From Cedecea neteri (GTDB lineage: Bacteria; Pseudomonadota; Gammaproteobacteria; Enterobacterales; Enterobacteriaceae): DNA of 64,000 nt. Positions 13,066-28,845 of this stretch are shown here, in pieces. The position numbers and the translations under genes are program-made. The notes under the pieces are model-generated. The model ran no database searches, was not told the DNA's origin, and worked only from the letters and a program-made list of their open reading frames with translations. The stretch covers positions 2,356,001 to 2,420,000 of the forward strand of contig NZ_CP009451.1 of assembly GCF_000757825.1 (NCBI RefSeq). The letters run 5' to 3'. Each line of letters opens with the position of its first letter. The stretch's first letter is position 1.

Positions 13066-13100
13066 CAAAAGGCCCAGTCTTTCGACTGAGCCTTTCGTTT
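13066..13100 (-). terminator. Proximal (T1) terminator of the first rRNA operon
   Basis: GGCCCAGTC TTTC GACTGAGCC (13071-13092) forms a strong stem-loop flanked by A- and T-rich tracts. It begins a few bases after the 5S gene. The stem is the same as E. coli rrnB T1. Confidence 0.9.
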
Positions 13101-13106
13101 TATTTG

Positions 13107-13226
13107 ATGCCTGGCAGTTCCCTACTCTCGCATGGGGAGACCCCACACTACCATCGGCGCTACGGCGTTTCACTTCTGAGTTCGGCATGGGGTCAGGTGG
13201 GACCACCGCGCTACGGCCGCCAGGCA
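13107..13226 (-). rRNA. rrf: 5S ribosomal RNA
   Basis: 120 bases matching E. coli 5S rRNA almost base for base, from TGCCTGGCGGCCGTAGCGCG at its 5' end (13226) to GGGAACTGCCAGGCAT at its 3' end. It is the last gene of the first rRNA operon and looks identical to the copy at 52920-53039. Confidence 0.97.
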
Positions 13227-13335
13227 AATTCTGTTATTGACCGTTATGCATCCGCATAACCATCAATTTAATCCTGAACTAAGCTGAAAATTTACTCTTT
13301 CTCTCTAATTTCTCTCAAAACACCTTCGGTGTTGT

Positions 13336-16243
<2,908 letters not shown>

Positions 16244-16380
16244 TCACAACCCGAAGATGTCTCGTAAGACAAAATCGCTGTTGTGAAAATTTGAGAGACT
16301 CGAACATGTCTTAACCCCATTCCTTATTACGGAGGAATGAGACGACATGTCGTTTCAATTTTCAGCTTGTTCCGGATTGT

Positions 16381-16389
16381 TAAAGAGCA
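16381..16389 (-). promoter_or_regulatory. boxA antitermination signal in the 16S-23S spacer
   Basis: TGCTCTTTA, the NusB/NusE binding boxA, lies in the spacer between tRNA-Glu and 23S, as in E. coli rRNA operons. The rest of the 16244-16464 spacer holds the 23S processing-stalk sequence and no gene. Confidence 0.75.
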
Positions 16390-16464
16390 AATATCTCAAA
16401 CATGACTCTTTCAAGTCAGTTTTGAGATATAACGGCACGCAACTTTCACTTACATACCAGCAAG

Positions 16465-16540
16465 TGGCGTCCCCTAGGGGATTCGAACCCCTGTTACCGC
16501 CGTGAAAGGGCGGTGTCCTGGGCCTCTAGACGAAGGGGAC
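16465..16540 (-). tRNA. gltV: tRNA-Glu(TTC)
   Basis: 76 bases including CCA, matching E. coli tRNA-Glu (GTCCCCTTCGTCTAGAGG at the 5' end, anticodon loop CTTTCAC). It sits in the 16S-23S spacer. A single tRNA-Glu is what E. coli rrnE carries, which agrees with the purH and metA flanks. Confidence 0.97.
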
Positions 16541-16626
16541 ACTGAAGTCTCAATCGCAAGACGCCTTGCTTCTCTACATCTATCAGACAATCTGTGTGAG
16601 CACTACGCGGGTTTGTATCTTTTAGG

Positions 16627-18166
<1,540 letters not shown>

Positions 18167-18303
18167 AAAAGTGTTTGATGCTCAAAGAATTAAAACTGTT
18201 TATAAAATCAGTAGTCACTCTTCAAGACTTGATATTTTGTTGCATCCGAAAATGCTGAGATATCAATCCTGCGAGTGCCCACACAGATTGTCTGATAAAT
18301 TGT

Positions 18304-18312
18304 TAAAGAGCA
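18304..18312 (-). promoter_or_regulatory. boxA in the leader of the first rRNA operon
   Basis: TGCTCTTTA lies between promoter P2 and 16S. The two operons are the same from 16S up to this point and diverge just upstream of it. Confidence 0.8.
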
Positions 18313-18351
18313 GTGAGTTACGCGCTTTCGCTTGCTAACTCGAGGTGGCGT

Positions 18352-18379
18352 ATATTACGCTTTCCTCTTTCAGAGTCAA
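18352..18379 (-). promoter_or_regulatory. P2 promoter of the first rRNA operon
   Basis: TTGACT (18374-18379) and TAATAT (18352-18357) are 16 bases apart on the minus strand, with a GC-rich discriminator after the -10, as in E. coli rrn P2. Confidence 0.8.
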
Positions 18380-18460
18380 CCCTTAATTTCAGGATTTTTT
18401 ACTCTCATCGCCGCCGTTACTCTGTGATGTTGTTCACATGTTCCGTGTCGATGGAGGCGC

Positions 18461-18488
18461 ATTATAGGGAGTTCTCCCGGCGCTGCAA
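18461..18488 (-). promoter_or_regulatory. P1 promoter of the first rRNA operon
   Basis: TTGCAG (18483-18488) and TATAAT (18461-18466) are 16 bases apart on the minus strand and are followed by GCGCCTCCATCGACACGG, the GC-rich start region of rrn P1 promoters under ppGpp/DksA control. Upstream DNA (18489-18600) is the gap to the purH promoter; it contains one exact DnaA-box word (18565-18573). Confidence 0.88.
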
Positions 18489-18605
18489 CACTAAAATGAC
18501 AGAAAAATGACTGACTGCTGCATTCCACAGCAAAACCCCGCCTTATACCCTTTTGCACACAGACTTATCCACAATCCGGATTTGAACTTAAAATTCGCGA
18601 GCGTG

Positions 18606-18627
18606 ACGCAAACGTTTTCGCTACAAT
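18606..18627 (+). promoter_or_regulatory. purHD promoter region with PurR box
   Basis: ACGCAAACGTTTTCGC (18606-18621) is an exact-type PurR operator. It directly abuts a -10 TACAAT at 18622-18627, so bound PurR would block polymerase. Transcripts would have a leader of about 150 bases before purH. Confidence 0.88.
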
Positions 18628-18784
18628 GCACCGCGATAAAATGGACACCCCCGATCGGGGCGTTAGCTGAGTTTTCGTCTCTTCTTTTCCTTAAATTCCC
18701 TTTTCTGCGCCGCCAGAACCAAGGTGAAGACTAAAATTCAGCTAACGCTCTTCTATATGCGAACCAAAGCCAAGGGATAAAACC

Positions 18785-20374
18785 ATGCCACAACGTCGTC
18801 CTGTACGCCGCGCACTGCTCAGTGTTTCTGACAAAGCCGGTATCGTCGAATTCGCTCAGGCCCTCTCCCAGCGTGGAGTGGAGCTGCTGTCCACCGGCGG
18901 AACCGCCCGCCTGCTGGCTGAAGCAAACCTGCCGGTAACCGAAGTCTCCGACTACACCGGTTTCCCGGAGATGATGGACGGACGTGTCAAAACGCTGCAT
19001 CCGAAAGTTCACGGCGGTATTTTGGGTCGTCGTGGCCAGGACGATGCGATTATGGCGGAGCACGCCATCTCTCCTATTGATATGGTCGTCGTTAACCTTT
19101 ATCCGTTTGCCCAGACCGTTGCTCGCGAAGGCTGCTCTTTAGAAGATGCGGTCGAGAACATCGATATCGGTGGCCCAACCATGGTTCGCTCCGCGGCCAA
19201 GAACCATAAAGATGTGGCGATCGTAGTAAAAAGCAGTGACTACCCGACGATCGTTGCCGAGCTGGACGCTAACGAAGGATCGCTAACGCTGGAAACCCGC
19301 TTCGATCTGGCGATCAAAGCCTTTGAGCATACCGCCGCCTACGACAGCATGATCGCCAACTACTTCGGCAGCCTGGTGCCTGCTTACCACGGCGAGAGCA
19401 AAGATCCTGCCGGGCGCTTCCCGCGCACGCTGAACCTGAACTTCATTAAGAAGCAGGATATGCGCTATGGCGAAAACAGCCATCAGCAAGCCGCCTTCTA
19501 TATAGAAGAAGAAATTAAAGAAGCGTCCGTGGCTACCGCGACCCAGGTGCAGGGTAAAGCGCTCTCCTATAACAACATCGCGGATACCGATGCGGCGCTG
19601 GAGTGCGTGAAAGAGTTCGACGAACCTGCCTGCGTTATCGTTAAGCATGCCAACCCTTGCGGCGTTGCGGTTAGCGGTTCCGTGCTCGAAGCCTACAACC
19701 TGGCTTATAAAACCGATCCAACGTCAGCCTTCGGCGGCATCATCGCCTTCAACCGCGAGCTGGACGCTGAAACCGCACAGGCGATTATTTCCCGCCAGTT
19801 CGTCGAAGTGATCATCGCCCCTTCCGCCAGCGAAGAAGCGCTGCAGATAACCGCAGCCAAGCAGAACGTTCGTGTCCTGGTTTGTGGCCAATGGCAGAAA
19901 CGCACTGCCGGCCTCGACTTTAAACGTGTGAACGGCGGCCTGCTGGTTCAGGATCGCGATCTGGGTATGGTGACCGCTGGCGATCTGCGCGTTGTCACTA
20001 AACGCCAGCCAACAGAGCAAGAACTGCATGATGCGCTGTTCTGCTGGAAGGTAGCGAAGTTCGTTAAATCGAATGCCATCGTTTATGCCCGTGACAATAT
20101 GACCATCGGCATAGGCGCCGGCCAGATGAGCCGCGTTTACTCCGCCAAAATTGCCGGCATCAAGGCCAGTGACGAAGGTCTGGAAGTGAAAGGCTCCGCC
20201 ATGGCCTCTGACGCCTTCTTCCCGTTCCGCGATGGGATTGATGCTGCAGCCGAAGCTGGCGTGAGCTGCGTTATCCAGCCGGGCGGTTCTATTCGTGATG
20301 AAGAGGTCATTGCCGCCGCCGACGAGCATGGGATCGCGATGATCTTCACCGATATGCGCCACTTCCGCCATTAA
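18785..20374 (+). CDS. purH: Bifunctional AICAR transformylase/IMP cyclohydrolase
   Basis: It carries out the last two steps of purine synthesis: formylation of AICAR by 10-formyl-tetrahydrofolate, then ring closure to IMP. The 529 residues match E. coli PurH in length. The N-terminal cyclohydrolase (MGS-like) domain has [11 protein letters not shown] and the [14 protein letters not shown] motif (residues about 60-75). The transformylase domain has MRYGENSHQ and the KHANPCGVA motif with the catalytic Lys-His pair. It starts the purHD operon, 18 bases before purD, behind a PurR box. Confidence 0.97.
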   Translation: MPQRRPVRRALLSVSDKAGIVEFAQALSQRGVELLSTGGTARLLAEANLPVTEVSDYTGFPEMMDGRVKTLHPKVHGGILGRRGQDDAIMAEHAISPIDMVVVNLYPFAQTVAREGCSLEDAVENIDIGGPTMVRSAAKNHKDVAIVVKSSDYPTIVAELDANEGSLTLETRFDLAIKAFEHTAAYDSMIANYFGSLVPAYHGESKDPAGRFPRTLNLNFIKKQDMRYGENSHQQAAFYIEEEIKEASVATATQVQGKALSYNNIADTDAALECVKEFDEPACVIVKHANPCGVAVSGSVLEAYNLAYKTDPTSAFGGIIAFNRELDAETAQAIISRQFVEVIIAPSASEEALQITAAKQNVRVLVCGQWQKRTAGLDFKRVNGGLLVQDRDLGMVTAGDLRVVTKRQPTEQELHDALFCWKVAKFVKSNAIVYARDNMTIGIGAGQMSRVYSAKIAGIKASDEGLEVKGSAMASDAFFPFRDGIDAAAEAGVSCVIQPGGSIRDEEVIAAADEHGIAMIFTDMRHFRH

Positions 20375-20392
20375 TTACCGGAGCGTTTATAG

Positions 20393-21685
20393 ATGAAAGT
20401 TTTAGTTATTGGTAACGGCGGGCGCGAACATGCGCTGGCCTGGAAAGCCGCTCAGTCTCCTTTAGTACGCACCGTCTTTGTTGCTCCAGGTAACGCGGGC
20501 ACCGCGCTGGAACCTGCGCTGCAGAACGTCGCCATCAGTGCCACGGATATTCCGGCCCTGGTGAGTTTTGCGCAGAACGAAAAAATCGACTTAACCATCG
20601 TCGGCCCTGAAGCCCCGCTGGTCATTGGCGTAGTGGATGCATTCCGCGCCGCCGGGCTGAAGATCTTCGGGCCAACCGAAGGCGCCGCGCAGCTGGAAGG
20701 CTCGAAGGCCTTCACCAAAGACTTCCTGGCTCGTCATAACATTCCGACGGCGGAATACCAGAACTTTACCGAAGTTGAGCCTGCGCTGGCTTACCTGCGT
20801 GAAAAAGGTGCGCCAATCGTGATTAAGGCCGACGGCCTGGCCGCGGGAAAAGGCGTTATTGTGGCGATGACCCTGGAAGAAGCGGAAGCCGCCGTGAATG
20901 ACATGCTGGCCGGGAACGCGTTTGGCGATGCGGGCCACCGCATTGTTATTGAAGAGTTCCTCGACGGCGAAGAAGCCAGCTTTATCGTGATGGTTGACGG
21001 CGAGCACGTCCTGCCGATGGCCACCAGCCAGGATCATAAGCGAGTTGGCGACGGCGATACGGGCCCGAACACCGGCGGGATGGGAGCTTACTCCCCGGCT
21101 CCGGTTGTTACGGATGAAGTTCATCAGCGCACCATGGAACGCGTGATTTGGCCGACCGTACGCGGTATGGCTGCCGAGGGGAACACCTACACCGGCTTCC
21201 TGTACGCCGGGTTGATGATCGATAAGCAGGGTAATCCGAAGGTGATTGAGTTCAACTGCCGCTTTGGTGATCCAGAAACCCAGCCCATCATGCTGCGTCT
21301 GCAGTCAGACCTGGTCGAACTGTGCCTCGCGGCCTGCGACGGCAAGCTTGATGAGAAAGACTCTAAGTGGGACGAACGTCCGGCACTGGGCATCGTGCTG
21401 GCGGCGGGCGGTTATCCAGCCGATTATCGCAACGGAGACGTTATCCACGGCCTGCCGCTGGAAGAAGTGGCCGACGGCAAGGTCTTCCATGCCGGCACTA
21501 AGCTCAGCGAAGATGACCTTGTGCTTACCAACGGCGGGCGAGTTCTCTGCGTGACCGCACTCGGCGAGACGGTTGCTAAGGCTCAGCAGCGCGCGCTGGA
21601 GCTGAAAAAAGATATTCACTGGGATGGCAGCTTCAGCCGCTCGGATATCGGCTACCGCGCCATTGCGCGTGAAGACGCGAAGTAA
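20393..21685 (+). CDS. purD: Phosphoribosylamine-glycine ligase
   Basis: GAR synthetase, step two of purine synthesis: ATP-dependent joining of glycine to 5-phosphoribosylamine. The 430-residue ATP-grasp protein (E. coli 429) shows VIGNGGREHALAWK at the N-terminus, IKADGLAAGKGV in the ATP-grasp region and EFNCRFGDPETQ as the metal site near residue 285. It is co-transcribed with purH and ends at a strong hairpin. In E. coli zraP and zraSR follow purD; they are missing here. Confidence 0.97.
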   Translation: MKVLVIGNGGREHALAWKAAQSPLVRTVFVAPGNAGTALEPALQNVAISATDIPALVSFAQNEKIDLTIVGPEAPLVIGVVDAFRAAGLKIFGPTEGAAQLEGSKAFTKDFLARHNIPTAEYQNFTEVEPALAYLREKGAPIVIKADGLAAGKGVIVAMTLEEAEAAVNDMLAGNAFGDAGHRIVIEEFLDGEEASFIVMVDGEHVLPMATSQDHKRVGDGDTGPNTGGMGAYSPAPVVTDEVHQRTMERVIWPTVRGMAAEGNTYTGFLYAGLMIDKQGNPKVIEFNCRFGDPETQPIMLRLQSDLVELCLAACDGKLDEKDSKWDERPALGIVLAAGGYPADYRNGDVIHGLPLEEVADGKVFHAGTKLSEDDLVLTNGGRVLCVTALGETVAKAQQRALELKKDIHWDGSFSRSDIGYRAIAREDAK

Positions 21686-21702
21686 TATCGACAGTACGGA
21701 CT

Positions 21703-21728
21703 AAACCGCTCTCGTAGCGGTTTTTTTA
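21703..21728 (+). terminator. purHD terminator
   Basis: AAACCGCT (21703-21710) and AGCGGTTT (21716-21723) form an 8-bp stem followed by a run of T residues. The symmetric A and T tracts mean it could also serve yjaH from the other side. Confidence 0.9.
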
Positions 21729-21731
21729 TGC

Positions 21732-22430
21732 CTAGAAATCGCCAGGCCTGGGCTGCCAGCTGCAGAAGTTCTGGTTCGCCACCAGCAGCAGCTGTGAACC
21801 TTCCGGCGCTTCCAGCCAGGCAATACTGACGTCGAGAGAAGAGTTGCTCTGACGACGCGCGATGTGGCTCAGTGAGGCGCTATCAAGCTTAGGCGATAGC
21901 GTTTCCCCTTCGCAGGTCGTTACCGTGCCGTTCTGGTGCCAACGCCCCTGACGCAGCACAACGTGGCCAATGCGTAGCGCTTCGCTTGTTTCCCGAATAC
22001 GGTTGGCATTGAACTGGTACAAAGCGACCTGATCGTTGGAGAGTTGCTGCTTCTGGCTGTTGACTTCGCGCTGCATAAAGCTCAGCTCACCGTGGTCGTC
22101 AAAGCGGACTTTGACATGCTCCGGCTGCTTACCCTGAATATTGAGCTCGATAAAGGTCAGCTTATCGCCCTGCCAGCGGTATTCACCGGTGGTAGTTGCC
22201 CCGTGCTGCCACGGACTAAAGGCGGTAAGTATGTGGGTGGACTCATCGGCGTTGTCTTTACGCCAGATGCGGACTACGCCCTGGTCGGCAACATAGCCAG
22301 TGGCGGTAAAAGGAGGGAGATTATTGCTGCTGCATGCCGTGAGCACTAACGCACCCGCCAGCGCCAGTAGTGGGCGCCAGACGGACAAAAGGGGCGTAAA
22401 CGCCCCTCTGTTAAAACTGTTCACCGACAC
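21732..22430 (-). CDS. yjaH: DUF1481 lipoprotein YjaH
   Basis: A 232-residue protein of unknown function, equivalent to E. coli YjaH. A positively charged start and hydrophobic segment (residues 19-31) lead to a lipobox LTAC with the lipidated Cys at residue 33, followed by SSNN, which suggests export and lipid anchoring. The rest is beta-rich with no motif I recognise. It begins 8 bases after hupA, so the two are probably one transcript, as in E. coli. Confidence 0.88.
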   Translation of the reverse strand: MSVNSFNRGAFTPLLSVWRPLLALAGALVLTACSSNNLPPFTATGYVADQGVVRIWRKDNADESTHILTAFSPWQHGATTTGEYRWQGDKLTFIELNIQGKQPEHVKVRFDDHGELSFMQREVNSQKQQLSNDQVALYQFNANRIRETSEALRIGHVVLRQGRWHQNGTVTTCEGETLSPKLDSASLSHIARRQSNSSLDVSIAWLEAPEGSQLLLVANQNFCSWQPRPGDF

Positions 22431-22438
22431 GCGTTAAC

Positions 22439-22711
22439 TTACTTAACCGCGTCTTTCAGTGCTTTACCAGAAACAAATGCCGGCACGTTAGCAGCAGCAA
22501 TTTTGATTTCATTACCGGTCTGCGGGTTGCGGCCAGTGCGCTCAGCACGGTGGTTCACCTTGAAGGTACCGAAACCAACCAGTTGTACAGCATCACCTTC
22601 TTTCAGAGACTCAGTAATTGCAGCCAGAGTGGATTCCAGAGCAGCTTTAGCCTGTGCTTTAGACAGGTCAGCCTTGTCAGCAATTACATCAATCAGTTGA
22701 GTCTTGTTCAT
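22439..22711 (-). CDS. hupA: DNA-binding protein HU-alpha
   Basis: One subunit of the nucleoid protein HU. The 90 residues match E. coli HupA almost fully: [11 protein letters not shown] at the N-terminus and the signature [20 protein letters not shown] (residues about 46-65) that forms the DNA-embracing arm. It lies between yjaG and yjaH, as in E. coli. The 186 bases upstream, before yjaG, contain its promoter, which I could not place with confidence. Confidence 0.98.
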   Translation of the reverse strand: MNKTQLIDVIADKADLSKAQAKAALESTLAAITESLKEGDAVQLVGFGTFKVNHRAERTGRNPQTGNEIKIAAANVPAFVSGKALKDAVK

Positions 22712-22897
22712 AAGTTATCCTTACAATGTGTTTATCGCTTGCTAAGCATCGAGTGCGACGGAAATGCATAAAAAGCACTCTCCTGCATACACGCACCGAC
22801 AGCCACTTTTATTCGCCCCACAAATGTAGACCAGACGGGGGGTTAATTGGAAGCCTCCAGGGAGGACAAATCAGACTGTATGTCACGTTTTACTGTC

Positions 22898-23488
22898 TTA
22901 TTGCTGCAAATTTATACCGATATTACTGATGCCGGCCTCACGGAGGTCAGCACGAAGCCCTTTAATGAGCTCAATATCGCGTTCTTCGCAGTCCGCCAGC
23001 AGTCGGAAAATCTCCCACTGAATGTCCCATTCCTCTTCTACCGCCGGGTTTGCTCTCAACTCCTCGTCGGTCATTTCACGACCGGCCTGAGTCATTTCCA
23101 GCATCGCCACCGAAGTGATTGAACATTTACTGACTTCGATTGCGTGCTCCAGCGTTTCACCTGAGAGACGAGAATGGACAAGCTCACTCAGCGCCACGCA
23201 AGCGTCAATCGCCGGATAGACACCGTAAATATCATAGTCGTCAGCCGCAGGAATTGCCTCTTCAAGTTTTTCCAACTGGCTATCAAAGTTCACTTTGGCG
23301 TCTTTCACCGTTTGGGTTTCCCAAATCAGGTCGAGGATCTTGCGATAAAGCTGGGCATCACCAAAGCCGGTTTGCTGGCAAAACATGGCGTAGTTCGGGT
23401 ACATACGCTCGCACAGAGAGGCCATAAAGGTGACGTGCTGCCAGCTTTCGAGCTTCTCCAGGCGTAAATGAATTGGGTTCTGTAACAT
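22898..23488 (-). CDS. yjaG: DUF416 protein YjaG
   Basis: A 196-residue, acidic, mainly helical protein of the YjaG/DUF416 family, the same size as in E. coli. No catalytic motif is recognisable and the function is not known. It sits in the conserved order hemE-nfi-yjaG-hupA, 43 bases after nfi. Confidence 0.92.
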   Translation of the reverse strand: MLQNPIHLRLEKLESWQHVTFMASLCERMYPNYAMFCQQTGFGDAQLYRKILDLIWETQTVKDAKVNFDSQLEKLEEAIPAADDYDIYGVYPAIDACVALSELVHSRLSGETLEHAIEVSKCSITSVAMLEMTQAGREMTDEELRANPAVEEEWDIQWEIFRLLADCEERDIELIKGLRADLREAGISNIGINLQQ

Positions 23489-23531
23489 GACGGTGTCTCA
23501 AAGACGGAAAATTAGCGGCAGTTTACCTGAA

Positions 23532-24203
23532 TCACCTGCCAATTGCTTGCAGGCGCTTAAAGGCCGGACGCCCGGAGGCGACGGCATCGGCCCAGCGGGT
23601 CGGCTCCGGCAGACGGTAGCCCGCCATACAGCGCTCAACCCATGTTAACGCGCCGTCGAGGCTCACTCGGTGCCCGGTAGAAACAAACAACGGGTTACAG
23701 CGTTTTTTACTGCGCCAGACCCACGCCAGCTGTTCGCCTTTGTCCATCAACGGCGCACGAGCGCCCGGCTCGTCGCCCAGCGGTGCAAACTTTCCGCACA
23801 GCCGCTTTTTCGCTACGCCGATAGTTGGCACGTCCACCAGCAGCCCAAAATGGCTGGCTACGCCTAAACGGCGGGGATGCGAGATGCCGTGCCCGTCCAC
23901 AAACACCAGATCGGGTTTCTGCGAAAGCATACTCCACGCTTCAAGCAGCGCAGGGTATTCTCGAAAAGATAAAAAACCGGGGATATAGGGCATGGCGGTA
24001 GCCATTCTCGCCACCTGATATTCAACCAGATCAAGGGACGGATAGCTCAACAAAACGAAGGCCGCGCGGGTGACGTCTCCGCTTTGTTCAAACCCCACAT
24101 CGGCCCCGGCGATCAAACGCGGCGGATCCTGGTCAAGGCGATCCTCGCGGATCACCTTTGCGGCCAGATCCAGCTGCTGCTCTCGTAATGCTGCGAGATC
24201 CAT
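23532..24203 (-). CDS. nfi: Endonuclease V (deoxyinosine 3' endonuclease)
   Basis: A DNA-repair enzyme that nicks DNA one base 3' of deoxyinosine left by adenine deamination. The 223 residues show the expected metal-binding acids: Asp35 (IAGADVGF), Glu82 (FREYPALL) and Asp103 (VDGHG). The [10 protein letters not shown] wedge motif (residues 73-82) is also present. It starts 12 bases after hemE and is probably co-transcribed with it. Confidence 0.95.
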   Translation of the reverse strand: MDLAALREQQLDLAAKVIREDRLDQDPPRLIAGADVGFEQSGDVTRAAFVLLSYPSLDLVEYQVARMATAMPYIPGFLSFREYPALLEAWSMLSQKPDLVFVDGHGISHPRRLGVASHFGLLVDVPTIGVAKKRLCGKFAPLGDEPGARAPLMDKGEQLAWVWRSKKRCNPLFVSTGHRVSLDGALTWVERCMAGYRLPEPTRWADAVASGRPAFKRLQAIGR

Positions 24204-24215
24204 CCCTCTTTTTCC

Positions 24216-25283
24216 TTAAGCGCGATGATATTGCGCCGACAGGCGATGCACCGCTTCCACAAAGACGCCTGCATGCTCCGGCGGAACATCCTGATGAATA
24301 CCGTGGCCCAGGTTAAAGACGTGCCCTTCTCCCTGGCCGAAGCCGGCAAGAATAGTGGCAACTTCTTCTTCGATACGTGCAGGCTGAGCGTAAAGCATGG
24401 AAGGATCCATATTACCCTGCAGAGCGACTTTATGACCTACGCGACGGCGAGCGTCGGCTATGTCCGTCGTCCAGTCCAGGCCCAGCGCGTCGCAGCCGGT
24501 TTCCGCCATGGCTTCAAGCCACTGACCGCCGCCTTTGGTGAACAGCGTCACCGGCACACGGCGACCGTCGTTTTCACGCAGCAGGCCGTCGACGATTTTG
24601 TGCATGTAGTAAAGCGAGAATTCTTTGTAGTCACGGCCGCTAAGCACGCCGCCCCAGGTATCGAAGATCATCACCGACTGCGCGCCCGCGCGGATTTGCG
24701 CGTTCAGGTAGAGCGTCACGCTCTGTGCCAGCTTATCCAGCAGCAGATGCAGCGCTTTTGGCTCGGCAAACATCATTTTCTTAATCACGGTAAACGCTTT
24801 GCTGCTGCCGCCTTCCACCATATAGGTGGCCAGCGTCCACGGGCTGCCGGAGAAGCCAATCAGCGGGACTTCGCCTTTCAGCTCGCGGCGAATGGTACGC
24901 ACCGCGTTCATCACGTAAGCCAGCTCGCCTTCCGGGTCTGGAATCGGCAGCTTTTGAACATCGGCCAGGCTTTTAATTGGGGAGCTAAAGCGCGGGCCTT
25001 CACCGGCTTCAAAGTACAGCCCAAGCCCCATTGCGTCTGGAATGGTCAAAATGTCCGAGAAGAGGATCGCCGCATCAAGCGCATACCGACGCAGCGGTTG
25101 CAGGGTGACTTCGCAGGCCAGCTCGGCGTTTTTGCACAGCGACATAAAATCGCCGGCCTGAGCGCGCGTTGCCTTATATTCCGGCAAATAACGCCCGGCC
25201 TGGCGCATCATCCATACCGGAGTGATATCTACCGGCAAGCGCTGCAGGGCGCGCAGGTAACGATCGTTCTTCAGTTCAGTCAT
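24216..25283 (-). CDS. hemE: Uroporphyrinogen decarboxylase
   Basis: It removes four carboxyl groups from uroporphyrinogen III to give coproporphyrinogen III, on the haem branch. The 355-residue protein (E. coli 354) has the substrate motif [15 protein letters not shown] at residues 22-36 and the [13 protein letters not shown] motif. An upstream in-frame ATG (25322) would add 13 residues, but [10 protein letters not shown] at 25283 matches E. coli and has the ribosome-binding site AGGAAAGG. It follows nudC by 35 bases. hemG, another haem gene, lies at the far end of the window. Confidence 0.96.
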   Translation of the reverse strand: MTELKNDRYLRALQRLPVDITPVWMMRQAGRYLPEYKATRAQAGDFMSLCKNAELACEVTLQPLRRYALDAAILFSDILTIPDAMGLGLYFEAGEGPRFSSPIKSLADVQKLPIPDPEGELAYVMNAVRTIRRELKGEVPLIGFSGSPWTLATYMVEGGSSKAFTVIKKMMFAEPKALHLLLDKLAQSVTLYLNAQIRAGAQSVMIFDTWGGVLSGRDYKEFSLYYMHKIVDGLLRENDGRRVPVTLFTKGGGQWLEAMAETGCDALGLDWTTDIADARRRVGHKVALQGNMDPSMLYAQPARIEEEVATILAGFGQGEGHVFNLGHGIHQDVPPEHAGVFVEAVHRLSAQYHRA

Positions 25284-25318
25284 TTTTACCTTTCCTTTAG
25301 CTGTATCGCCGCAGTCTA

Positions 25319-26092
25319 TCATTCATAGTCCGCGCGACACAGGGCAACGGTATCTTCAATTAAGCGGCGCGCCACGGTGCCCGGCGGTGGCAATAGCGGC
25401 AGTTGGTCATAGCGATACCAGCTGGCATCCAGCAGCTCTTTGGGATCTATTTTGATTTCGCCGCTATGGTAATCCGCCATAAATGCGGTCATCAGCGACT
25501 GGGGGAAAGGCCAGGGCTGGGAGGTCACGTAGCGCAGGTTTTTCACCTGAATGCTGCTCTCTTCCATGACTTCGCGAGCCACAGCCTGCTCCAGCGTTTC
25601 ACCCACTTCGACAAATCCGGCCAGCACGGTGTAAACGCCGTTGCGGTGGCGCGTATGCTGAGCCAGCAGGATATGATCGTCCTTACGGATAGCAACGATA
25701 ATGCAGGGGGCGATTTGCGGGTAATAGCGTTCCCGGCAGTGGCCGCAGAGCATCGCCCATTCGCTTTTGCTGAAGTGCATTTCATGGCCGCAGTAGCCGC
25801 AATATTTATGCGAGCGGTAAAACTCGGCCAGTTGAACACCCCTTCCGGCGAGCTGAAACAGGCCAACATCACGGTCCAGCAGCTGGCGCAGCGAGCCCAT
25901 GTCCGTGCGGCGCGGTTCTCGTATCAGCCATACCGGTTCGCCTTCCCATTCCCCGATGTCCAGGGCGTGGCAGCCTGTAAGCTGAAATTCGGCGGCGCTG
26001 CCGTGAGGTAAGTCACCCTGCGGCAACCATATTTTCTGCTCATGGCTGACTATCCACCAACCATGATCTAAGTTTTGAATAACACGTTCCAT
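25319..26092 (-). CDS. nudC: NADH pyrophosphatase / RNA deNADding enzyme NudC
   Basis: It hydrolyses NAD(H) and removes NAD caps from RNA 5' ends. The 257 residues contain the zinc site Cys98, Cys101, Cys116, Cys119, the Nudix box at 159-181 ([20 protein letters not shown]) and the NudC-specific SQPWPFPQS at 191-199. Start chosen at 26092 ([13 protein letters not shown]) to match E. coli; an ATG at 26104 is also in frame. Odd feature: the Nudix consensus REVxEExG ends in Ser180 here where E. coli has Gly, though all catalytic glutamates are present. Confidence 0.94.
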   Translation of the reverse strand: MERVIQNLDHGWWIVSHEQKIWLPQGDLPHGSAAEFQLTGCHALDIGEWEGEPVWLIREPRRTDMGSLRQLLDRDVGLFQLAGRGVQLAEFYRSHKYCGYCGHEMHFSKSEWAMLCGHCRERYYPQIAPCIIVAIRKDDHILLAQHTRHRNGVYTVLAGFVEVGETLEQAVAREVMEESSIQVKNLRYVTSQPWPFPQSLMTAFMADYHSGEIKIDPKELLDASWYRYDQLPLLPPPGTVARRLIEDTVALCRADYE

Positions 26093-26190
26093 AACCTGGT
26101 GCACATCCCCGTGTTCACTGATATAAACAATTAGTTTTTACTTTTTTGGGTTAGTTTGCGTTCAATCTTTTAACTCACGGAGTCTCAATC

Positions 26191-26694
26191 ATGCTGAACC
26201 AGTTAGCCAATCTGACTGAGCGCGTTGGTGGTAGTAATGAGTTAGTTGACCAGTGGCTTCAGGCTCGTAAACACCTGTTGGTTGCCTATTACAACATGGT
26301 CGGGATCAAGCCTAACAAGGAATCCCACACCGCGCTCGACGAAAAAGCGTTAGATAATTTTTGCCACGGCCTGGTGGATTATCTCTCTTCCGGCCATTTT
26401 AGTATTTACGAGCGCATTATCAGCAACCTGGAAGGCGGCAGCCCGCTGCTGAGCGCGGCACAGCTTTATCCTCAACTGGAAGCCAATACCCAACAGATAA
26501 TGGACCTCTACGACTCGCATCTCGAAAACGCCATCGGCCGCGACAGCTGGGTCGAGTTTCAGCAGGCATTATCGGAGATAGGCGAGTGCCTTGAGGCCCG
26601 CTTCACCCTTGAAGATAAGTTAGTCCTGTTGGCTATCGATAACAACCTGGACGGCAGCGCCAGCGATGCGGCCGGGCTGGCAAGTCCAGCTTGA
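26191..26694 (+). CDS. rsd: Regulator of sigma D (anti-sigma-70 factor Rsd)
   Basis: A 167-residue helical protein that binds sigma-70 region 4 in stationary phase and frees core polymerase for other sigma factors. The start MLNQLANLTERVGGSN and the segments KHLLVAYYNMVGIKP and LSSGHFSIYERI match E. coli Rsd (158 residues). The extra length is in the C-terminal tail, which is Ala/Ser-rich. It is divergent from nudC. A small hairpin at 26727-26744 separates it from the thiC riboswitch. Confidence 0.93.
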   Translation: MLNQLANLTERVGGSNELVDQWLQARKHLLVAYYNMVGIKPNKESHTALDEKALDNFCHGLVDYLSSGHFSIYERIISNLEGGSPLLSAAQLYPQLEANTQQIMDLYDSHLENAIGRDSWVEFQQALSEIGECLEARFTLEDKLVLLAIDNNLDGSASDAAGLASPA

Positions 26695-26750
26695 GTTGTT
26701 AGCTATTAACGAGTAATTTACAACTTTCCCACCGCGAGGTGGGATCATTC

Positions 26751-26851
26751 TTGTCGGAGTGCCGAGTGCGTTATGCACCGGCTGAGACCGTTAATTCGGG
26801 ATCCGCGGAACCTGATCAGGTTAGAACCTGCGAAGGGAACAAGAGTAATTC
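26751..26851 (+). promoter_or_regulatory. TPP riboswitch (THI element) of the thi operon
   Basis: The aptamer is visible from GTCGGAGTGCC through CTGAGA (26781-26786), GGATCCGCGGAACCTGATC and GGTTAGAACCTGCGAAGGGA to AACAAGAG. These are the conserved pyrimidine-binding CUGAGA and the pyrophosphate-binding regions. It lies about 90 bases before the thiC ATG, so TPP would close the thiC ribosome-binding site, as in E. coli. Confidence 0.95.
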
Positions 26852-26940
26852 TTTCTTTGGTGCACCCGTTTGTGGGCGGCCCATATCCATTACTCCTTCC
26901 GTTGTCCTGACAAGCCATATCCTGATGAAACCTGGAATGA

Positions 26941-28844
<1,904 letters not shown>

Positions 28845-28845
<1 letters not shown>

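Noticed and set aside
12750..13227. Short frames between metA and 5S
   Set aside because: They are translations of the duplicated terminators and the 5S end, and the same peptides recur at 52645-53053.
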